From positions 4,216,001 to 4,280,000 of the forward strand of contig WUJK01000002.1 in NCBI GenBank assembly GCA_011317545.1: a DNA stretch of 64,000 nucleotides, read 5' to 3'. Made by a program: the position numbers and the translations under genes. The notes beneath the pieces are model-generated. The model had not been told where the DNA came from and did no database searches. It worked only from the letters and a program-made list of their open reading frames with translations. Origin of the DNA: Coniella vitis (Eukaryota; Ascomycota; Sordariomycetes; Diaporthales; Schizoparmaceae). Each line of letters starts with the position of its first letter. The stretch's first letter is position 1. Shown here in pieces: positions 56,636 to 64,000 of the stretch.

Positions 56636-57680
56636 GCAGAGCTGCAAAACATCATCATCTGTCGTCGACCCAAGCTGCTTGGGCGGCATCCTAGCCACCC
56701 AGCAGAACCCGTTTCCTAGCAGCATTTGGGGCTTCGACTTCATCGACAAGCCGTGCCCAGAAACCATATTTCGAACATGGTCGGACTTGCAAGACCTTGG
56801 AGTTATTGACAAGAGGGGTTGCCTGACACTAGATGGTCGCAGAGCCCAGTCATTCCCCCTCCAACCGCACAATGGCATGGCCATCATTCGTGCTCTCCAA
56901 GCGAGCCTAAGCCCCGTATGGGGAGTTGCGGCAACTTTTTCGGTACTGGAGCAGGAAGGAATCTATGTATGGCCCAGTATCAACGCTTCGCTGGGGGCTA
57001 TGTACGAGAGCTTCACAAGCGGCCACGGTAAGTCATGTGTATCATCTTCCTGCATAACATAGTTACTAATGGTGTATGAAACGAACGCTAGGTGATCATT
57101 CACCCTTTTGAATATCTGGATGAGTTACGAGAAACAACGGAAATTGTCTGCAAGGAATTCAGTGATGAGGCGCGTGAAGCTCATCTCAACAGTCAGTTCC
57201 TGGACTTCTATTTGGATTCAGCCAAGATACGCGCCGTAGCGACAACGTTGGACGAGATTCTCCGATTCGTGCGCAAATACACATCGTCAAGCGCCGAGCC
57301 CGCACCAGACAAGATTTTCTGAGTATATCATTCATCAACATCGCTGTCAAAGACGTTTGGTGCGAACAAGGTTATCTTACGCTGGAGAACAGGTCAGTCC
57401 ATGTGCCACCCTCAAGCGTACTGGCTCGTGGAGATGAGTGTATGCATTCATCTTTTACGAAAAGTTCGTTAATAAGGGACGACCTTACCTTATCAATGCC
57501 ACGCCCTTTGATTCAATGCTTCTGTGCGACGACAACTCGCTTGTTGGTGCTTACATATCGAATTTGCCAAACGACCCGCCTCGCAGATCTCAGAATTGGA
57601 GGTCACTGATGGCGTTGCGTGACGCGCAAGCAAAGGCAGAGAAGATGCGCAATGGTGCGACTGCTACACCCAAGAACTGA
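56636..57680 (+). pseudogene. DEAH-box RNA helicase C-terminal fragment, frameshifted
   Basis: Decayed C-terminal part of a DEAH-box helicase. The HA2 region is clear at about 56696-57027 (NPFPSSIWGFDFIDKPCPETI, then DLQDLGVIDKRGCLT). A surviving intron (57028-57091, GTAAGT..CTAG) joins SGHG-DH, the start of the OB-fold segment. After it the frame changes: EYLDELRETTEIVCKEF is in another frame (57107 on), then NIAVKDVWCEQGYLTLENRS in a third (57337 on), and VYAFIFYEKFVNKGRPYLIN in a fourth segment (57438 to stop 57678). The piece before 56696 (AELQNIII) is also out of frame. The helicase core with motifs I-VI is absent upstream. At least three frameshifts and the missing core argue for a pseudogene. 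Confidence 0.75.
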
Positions 57681-58062
57681 AGCGCAGCGTTACGCGCTAT
57701 GATGGATGGGGAGAGTGGCTTGCTGTCTTTTGTTATGCCAATAACAACGGAAGGCTGGACTTTTCCATGTGAGTTAAAACGGCGAAGAGAGGAAGATGTT
57801 GACTTTTATAGAGTGCTATAGGTTGTTGATAACGTTGTCCTCATGCAAACGATAGACTAGATCCTAAGCAATATCATGTGGTTCAAAGATTCTCAAATAT
57901 ACTCGGAACATACTCCATTGATAAGCCAGGAAACAACTTTCAGTAGGCACTCAGATAGTCTGAATAATTTCTAGTGGAAAGGAACATGTTAGATAAAGAA
58001 GGGAAGAGGTCTAATCAACTTGTATACTAATCGAAAATTGCAAAAAGACGGTCATGATGGCG

Positions 58063-58266
58063 GTAAAACCTACAACGCGAGATATCTTGTCGTTGGAATC
58101 CCGTGCTCTCAACTTCAAAAGGGTCGAGAGCAAAAAGTAGATCAAGATGGATAGGAATCGAACGTCGAGAGTAAGGAATCTCGCAGGCGAATGGAGAGAA
58201 CCTTCGAAGTAGCTGGGTATATAAGTGCTTTAAATCGGTTTCTCAAACATCAAATGATCGAATATA
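58063..58266. repeat. Diverged repeat, copy A
   Basis: Best-preserved copy. Markers are AATCTCGCAGGCGAATGGAG, TAGCTGGGTATATAAG and AACATCAAATGATCGAATA. It aligns by eye with copies B and C downstream. Confidence 0.65.
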
Positions 58267-58559
58267 TGTGAACTGGCATGCTCCAGGGTATGCCTTTGAC
58301 TTGACCCCGCTTCGTTGGACAGATTTGTTCACATCTGATTGTCAATGATTAGAGTGCCAGTACAAAGAAATCCAAACTCTGCTACAGTTCAGGGAGAAAA
58401 GTCTTCCTTGTTGTGCTTCCTGGATCATGAAGGAATTTAAGGAGACGAAGGCGCGCAGAGCATTTCTACAATGGACGAGCTATGGCTTGGAAGATCATTT
58501 TGCTCAATTTATAAGCTAATTTTTATTTAGTTTCCGGAATAAGTAGGAAAGATACTAAT

Positions 58560-58747
58560 TATAGCTTCGAGATTTGAAACGCCGAGGCCGTATGTTTACT
58601 CGTAGACTTAGAATAAAAAGGCGAATTAAGATAGAATCTGAATCTCGAGAATAGAAATTTTCGCAGGTAGGTAGAAGGAGATTCTGAACTTAGCTAAGTA
58701 TATAATATTTAAAACTACTATTTAAATACTAAATAGTCGAATAAAGA
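58560..58747. repeat. Diverged repeat, copy B (most AT-shifted)
   Basis: Matches copy A with many C-to-T and G-to-A differences: TTTTCGCAGGTAGGTAGAAG, TTAGCTAAGTATATAAT, AAATACTAAATAGTCGAATA. The pattern resembles repeat-induced point mutation. Confidence 0.65.
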
Positions 58748-58789
58748 GTTATTAAAGCTTAGGCTTTATATAATAGTACTAGAAATTAC

Positions 58790-58910
58790 ATATACATAAG
58801 TCTCGATTGTATTATAATAGCTAATTTCGCGAGCAAATAGAAAGAACTCTCCAGCTAAGGGTATATAGTGTTTAAAATTGATACAAAAGCATCAAACGGT
58901 CGGTTGAACC
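58790..58910. repeat. Diverged repeat, copy C (partial)
   Basis: Shorter copy: TAATTTCGCGAGCAAATAG, CAGCTAAGGGTATATAGTG, GCATCAAACGGTCGGTTGAA. Same orientation as A and B. Confidence 0.6.
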
Positions 58911-59235
58911 GTCAGACAAGGGCTCCGCTGTAAACTGGCAAGGTTGTCAGGTTATAGTTACTATGACAGCAGCCCGAGACACTACGGCACCTCACTTTTC
59001 AGGCATGCCAGGCACTTAGCGTGGCTATCTGGCAGTTCTGGGTACTTCTAATCGCCATGGGTTTAGGTGCTTGGGCGCTGTAATGCTATAGGCAGCAGCT
59101 GAGGCTTTACTGAACCTCACCACAACGCTTCAGACCTGACTTTTCCATACCGGCCACGATTACCACAACCGCCGAAATTCAAGCCTGAACCTTACCTGTT
59201 CGCATTGCTCACCACACAGCAGACCACCAACACCC

Positions 59236-62200
59236 ATGGCGTCTGTCTTTGAGCCCTTTGGCGGCACATCCGCTATGGACTTGACGCGCTGTCTGCCGCC
59301 TGGGGGCGATGTTGCCATTCTGCTGCTCGATTGTCGCGATGTCAGGCACGTTCTGTACACCTCTTTTGTCCAAGCCTCTTATTGTGAGCCTTCCTACCCC
59401 TCCATTTGCAGTAAGAGCATGGATTTGCAAGTTCGTTGGCTAATATGTTATACAGGCTGGAAAGAGGTGTTGCGGACACTGGATATCACATGCTGCGATG
59501 ACGACGACGCCATAGTTGGTTCGCTGGTCTTTGGTTGCCAATGTTTGCTCGCTGTCCGGGATGCTGACTACACTTTTTGTAGCACGCAACGTCTTCTTCT
59601 TGACGTTTCTCTTGTCCCCAGAACAAAAGCCCGCCTCACACGTTCTGTGGGACTTGTACCACCATCTCTATATTGATGATGAAGTTCGCTCGCTCGCACG
59701 TCATCACACTCAAGAGCTTCTTGAATTCGCAGAGTCCCTGGATGCTTGGTATCAAGGACCGTTTGCTGCAAATGTCCATTTTGGGGACGCTGCAACTTTG
59801 AAAAGTGTCCAGGCTATATGGGTGCAGTACGCTACTGCTCTGTCTGGCCAAGAGGCAGCTCAAAGCCAATCTATTCAGGAGTCTCTGGAGAAGGCGAAAA
59901 GCATCTTGGCTAGCAATGACTTGAAAGGAGAGCTCAGATATCGTGGAGCTCGGGCAGCTGCTCCTCTTGGCCTGCAGGCTTTGCAGGATCCCGAACTGAA
60001 CAGCGCGATGGAGGCTTGGCTGACCACTGGCACCTGCGGTCCTACGTCGCAAGAGAGCCAGAGTCCTAATCCTCTTTTTTCTATTCCATTAACTGGTTCC
60101 GAATCCGGGAGCGCCAACGTCCTGTCACCCACCTGCAACCCCCTTTTTGGTTTTCACCTAGCTGTGGCCGAAGCACCTGTTGCCGACACAGTGTTGGATG
60201 CGTTGCAGCTAGAAGATGTGACCCAATCTGAAAACAAGTTCCTGTCAGCTGCTCAGCGGCAGTTCGCAGACTGGGTACGCGGGTTTCAAGAACTGTCATC
60301 TACAGGCCTCGTCGTGCGCTTCGTGTCAGCAAACTCGCTTGTTCTCTGCCATACATTGCAGCATTTCAACGAGACTGGCGAGTTATGTGCCAATCTTTAT
60401 AGACGAAAAAATAGTCTGGAGCAACTGGTATTGCACTCTGCTGACTACGCCACCTCGAGAAGCCCAACGCGCTTTAGTGTTATAGAATCTTCAGACTTGA
60501 TCGAGTCGTTCGACACACTGAGTATCATCACAGCCGCGGCTCCTTTACTCCGAGATGAACCACAGGCAACCCTCTATACTGAGATGAAGATGGACATCGC
60601 AGACAAGCAAAGACACGATCGACTGTTGGATGGCCCACTTAGAACAATGTCTACACTGCTAGGAATTAGCCCCGTCGAATATTGGGCAGATGTCACTGTG
60701 GCCTCAGATGTCGATGAGTATATGCTTGCTGCGTCAGCCGCCCAACACACGACACGCAACCTTGGCCTTCGGCACCGTCTGGCGTGGAGACCCAATTGCT
60801 ACTTGACGGGCAAATCTATGGAGCGGTCAAAACTGTCAGTGAAGCCAGCTGATGCGGCAGCCTTGATTTTGAATGTTTATCAAGAAAGTTTCTCCCAGAG
60901 CCACAGCGTCATGGATGTTGAGGTTCCAGGCCAGGAAGAAAAGGCTCCTATCGACCGCCTTGGTAGCTTTGTGTTGTTTGTCAAGCGATTACTGCGATGC
61001 ATCAACACTGACAGCTCAACGGTTTGCAAAACTGTCCTTGATAAGTTGAACGAACCTCAACTGTCTCTCGCCTTATACGAGCAAGGTTTTGATACTGGGG
61101 CTCTGGCAGACAATAGCCAACATGCTCTGGCCTCGCACATCGCGATTTCTGCACCACACTTTTCGTGTGAACTCGATCCATCCAATAACATTACTTCTAT
61201 TACCGGCTGTTTGATCATGCCGTCAACCAAAAGCAGGCAATTACTTGCTGACAAGGCGCCTGTTGTAACACGCAAAGTATCGTCCACTACATTCGAGGTT
61301 CATCTGGGAAATCAAGAGCACATCTTCACCCTCGATTTCCCTGTTCCAGTCAACAAGGAAGGCAGCAGGACTCGAATTGCTCGCGCGTCGGGCTACGTTG
61401 AGATTATCGCGTCACTCGCAGATCCATGTTCCGCAGAAACCCTTGATGGCTCCATTTTGCCCTGTGGCATGGCCTTTCCAAGAGGCCGACCGCCAGTTTG
61501 TCTCAATATTCCATACCTCAGTCTCGATGCGCTTCCGATTCTCGACGTCACCAAAAAGGAAAAACTCAAGTTCCTCACCACCCTTACTTCATGGACTTTC
61601 TCGGCACGAGAGCGCAAACTACGGGAGCAACTCCAGGCTATCGACTCGCCACCAAGCCCATTGCCTACTCCACCAGCACGCATGAACTTCAAGGAATCCA
61701 TCTTCACGATGTTCATGCTCGCATCAGGCTTGCAAGGCGGACAAACGGGCCTCTTTGCCATACACCATCCAGAGCGCGGCGGCATCCACATGCTCATATT
61801 CGTCTCGGCTATCCGCCTTGATAGTCCTCACGCCACCGCAGTCCTCGACGCTGCCGTGATCCCCTTCACCGTCGAGCTTATCAAGTCTGGCCAACTCGAC
61901 TCGTTCTTGCTCATCCTCCGCACGCTGGAATGCTGCACACTTACCGTCGACGATGATGAGTTGTTAGTGTGGAAGAAGGCACTCCCGGCATTGGTAGAAC
62001 GCTGTCGAAATTGGCAGCACCATGAGACGGAGTGTGAGTATCGAGTGGCAGGAGCGAGCATACCGCTGCATACCGAACCAGGGCAACAAGTAATTTGCAG
62101 CTGCGGTGCAGCAAAGCTACCCAAGAACTTCATCAACCTACCAGAATGGGAGACAGCGGCGCAATTTGCAACAAGAGTGGCGATTAGTCCTATTTTTGCA

Positions 62201-62515
62201 TCGCCGCTTGTGGAAAAGATTGTTGAGCCTGAAATATTAAGACAGGCTGCAGCTGCTGTGCCGGGCATTGGTCTATCTCAACGGCAGGGTGGTGTGGAAG
62301 ACGACCAAGAAAGCAACCCAGTTGAAATACCAAAAGCACGGTGTTGGAGTTGCGGTGCTACTGAGGGCAAGAATGGAGGTGCGTTAAGGAGGTGTATGCG
62401 TTGTTTGAAGGTGTGGTATTGCTCGGTGGAGTGCCAAAAGAGAGATTGGAAGAAACATCGGATGGAATGTGAAGAAGCAAAAGGATCCTGGGAAAGTGCC
62501 CATGTAGGGGCGTAG
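59236..62515 (+). CDS. DUF4470 / MYND-type zinc-finger protein
   Basis: Predicted 1047-aa protein. Exons are 59236-59383, 59456-59518 and 59583-62515; introns are 72 bp (GTGAGC..ACAG) and 64 bp (GTTCGC..GTAG, CTGAC branch). The N-terminus fits DUF4470: LTRCLPPGGDVAILLLDCRDVRHVLYT, then LDITCCDDDDAIV-ARNVFFLTFLL across the second junction. A long alpha/beta middle region is unrecognised. The C-terminal MYND finger (991-1033) is complete, with CWSC, CMRC, YCSVEC and HRMEC in order and spacing. Such proteins are common in fungi, often multicopy, and uncharacterised; the finger suggests protein-protein contacts. It borders decayed repeat-rich DNA but itself looks intact. Confidence 0.88.
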
Positions 62516-63371
62516 TGTTAGACCGGGGATTTCTTCTTTGTGACTTGTTGGTTGCGAATAAATCCAAGATGCAAGATTACTTGCGTACGGTTTTGATAAG
62601 GTAAGCTCCATATCACTCATTATGAAAATGACGATCTACTTGACTTGTCAAATCCCGGGTCTTTCTATTATGCAAGTGCCAAACTTTATAGGGGAAAGAG
62701 GCGTGTTTATGAGAATCAAATTAGAGTTATGATAAGAAACGAGTCTTCACCATTTTACCTCCCAATTGGGTAAAATATACTTGTTAAACGTTTCGACTGA
62801 ACCATTTGTGAACATAGTCGAAGCAATGCATATCATTACGATTAATTATTATAGCTCACTAGTTGCTCTTCTATATTCTGGGGATTGTAACTAGCGTTTG
62901 ATCATTCAACAGTCAATCCCGCGATATATATGTACAGCATTGTCGAAACAGAAATCTTGGTGCTAGACCTATGTACTTCAAAACTTATTTCATATATTTT
63001 GACCTTTGACTTGATTATTCTTCATCAGCTTTAGGATACTCAGTATTCCAAGGCTCAGTGTGAGGGGACCATTTGTGCCACAACCTACCATGCTCTAGCA
63101 TATATCTATCGCAGTATGACCCCCAGAATAGGTTTACGAAAATATCATGCTTTCTTTCCTCTGATCTAGACTTTCATAGGATCCCTCTGGCCAATAGTAC
63201 GTTGCAAAAGGGTGGTGAGAGGGTGCTAGGGGTGGCAAGGGCGGTTTTCCTCCCCCCCCCTGTTTTTTCTTTTTCTTTTCTTTTCTTTTCTTTTCTTTTC
63301 TTTTCTTTTCTTTTCTTTTCTTTTCTTTTCTTTTCTTTTCTTTTCTTTTCTTTTCTTTTCTTTTCTTTTTC

Positions 63372-63425
<54 letters not shown>

Positions 63426-63943
63426 CATTTTAGTCCTGCTTTGCTTCACTCCTTGCCCATTATACTCTACGGAGCCTACCTTGCTTCTGTACAATATATA
63501 TATATATATAAGTGCATAAGTGCTATTACTCCTTTTGATCAGAAGAAACTGACAGGCCAGTGAGACCTTATTGTGATGGCCTGCGCTCATTTGCGCCTTG
63601 CCAAAGACTTTTTCCTTTTTCTTTTTTCCCGATCTGGCCCCCCATCTGGCTAATGAAAAGAAAGGCATAAATCATATTACTAGAGAATCAGAAGCACAGA
63701 ATCAATAAGCAAGTGTCAAACACAAAGTGTAGAGATAATCAAGACCTCGAACTTTGTATAAATAAAAAGATAATTTGAAGTTGATAGATTATTAAAATAC
63801 TAGTAATCAGAAGGAAATATCACGCAATATGCCAAGATAGCCTTAATTTTCTCTTTTGCTTGCACCATTTTATAAAAATTCTGCTATTTTGCAACTATCT
63901 ACATTCTTTGTTTTAGCCGTTTGAAGGAGAATCGACAGGTACT
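62516..63943. other. AT-rich intergenic stretch
   Basis: No gene recognised. It holds a long TTTTC microsatellite and a T-run (63264-63425) and a TA run (about 63497-63511). Confidence 0.55.
63264..63425. repeat. (TTTTC)n microsatellite followed by poly-T
   Basis: About 26 tandem TTTTC units with slight length variants, then about 30 T. The + strand is pure pyrimidine over roughly 160 bp. It produces a spurious Lys/Glu-rich frame on the minus strand. Confidence 0.95.
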
Positions 63944-64000
63944 ATGGAGCATTCGCCGTTTAGGATGAGAGAGTTGAGCGAGCTGCCGAATAAGAAAGGT
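63944..64000 (+). CDS. Possible gene start, cut by the window edge
   Basis: ATG at 63944 opens 19 codons (MEHSPFRMRELSELPNKKG) with no stop before the end of the window. The sequence looks protein-like but is too short to assign. It may be an internal stretch or chance. Confidence 0.25.
   Translation, partial: MEHSPFRMRELSELPNKKG

Larger units (their letters stand above)
57681..59235. other. AT-rich decayed stretch before the MYND gene
   Basis: Very AT-rich, TpA-rich DNA without coding content, holding three diverged copies of one repeat (listed separately). The last 250 bp are more GC-balanced and form the MYND gene promoter. Confidence 0.6.

Noticed and set aside
63174..63668. 164-codon minus-strand Lys/Glu-rich frame
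   Set aside because: Produced by the TTTTC microsatellite and poly-T run.
1..64000. CRISPR arrays, operons, insertion sequences, prophage
   Set aside because: The DNA is fungal nuclear; no spaced direct repeats, transposase motifs or phage genes were seen.

Overview
The window is nuclear DNA from a filamentous ascomycete (Pezizomycotina; Sordariomycetes is a guess, not proven). The evidence is short GT-AG introns of about 60-250 bp with CTAAC/CTGAC-type branch sites, intron-poor genes, fungal-specific families (DUF4470/MYND protein, fungal CorA-like protein, CM1 spindle-pole protein), pyrimidine-rich leaders, and AT-rich patches of diverged repeats that look like RIP-damaged DNA. No operons, CRISPR arrays, viral genes or toxin genes were seen.

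Layout. 1-6.8 kb has no convincing gene; it holds homopolymers, microsatellites and a striking cluster of a 9-bp word (TACATAGTA or its complement), followed by the leader of a RasGEF gene (6.8-10.6 kb, +). An AAT-type amino-acid permease follows at 11.8-13.7 kb (-). A low-complexity Cys-rich reading frame lies at 16.8-18.0 kb (+), then a small thioredoxin-fold protein (18.5-19.3 kb, -), a tRNA-like relic (20.2 kb, -) and a CM1-domain protein for microtubule-organising centres (20.7-23.8 kb, -). 23.8-26.9 kb is gene-poor. A FAD-dependent oxidoreductase (26.9-28.7 kb, +) converges on a nitrilase (28.9-30.4 kb, -). A disordered fungal-specific Ser-rich protein (31.2-32.2 kb, -) diverges from MLH3 (33.2-36.5 kb, +), which converges on a CorA-like membrane protein (36.8-38.9 kb, -). 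VPS11 (40.0-43.1 kb, +) converges on a mitochondrial lipoate-protein ligase (43.3-44.8 kb, -). Then come an intracellular GH13 alpha-amylase (45.8-47.5 kb, -), a large coiled-coil single-pass membrane protein (49.2-52.7 kb, +) and chorismate synthase (53.2-54.6 kb, -). 55-59 kb is decayed: the C-terminal part of a DEAH-box helicase broken by frameshifts, then three diverged copies of an AT-rich repeat. A DUF4470/MYND-finger gene (59.2-62.5 kb, +) follows, then AT-rich DNA with a long TTTTC microsatellite and a possible gene start at the right edge.

Most genes are housekeeping or signalling genes (Ras activation, mismatch repair/meiosis, endosome-vacuole tethering, lipoylation, aromatic amino-acid synthesis, microtubule nucleation) with no obvious shared pathway. 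The FAD oxidoreductase/nitrilase pair is the only adjacency that could be metabolic, and that is weak inference. I did not find a clear new multi-gene system. The most unusual signals are the dispersed 9-mer, the uORF whose stop codon overlaps the RasGEF start, the MLH3 ATPase site with Gly where the catalytic Glu is expected, the GC-AG intron in the lipoate ligase, and the interrupted Cys-rich gene. Splice junctions given below were placed by eye from splice consensus plus reading-frame and family continuity.
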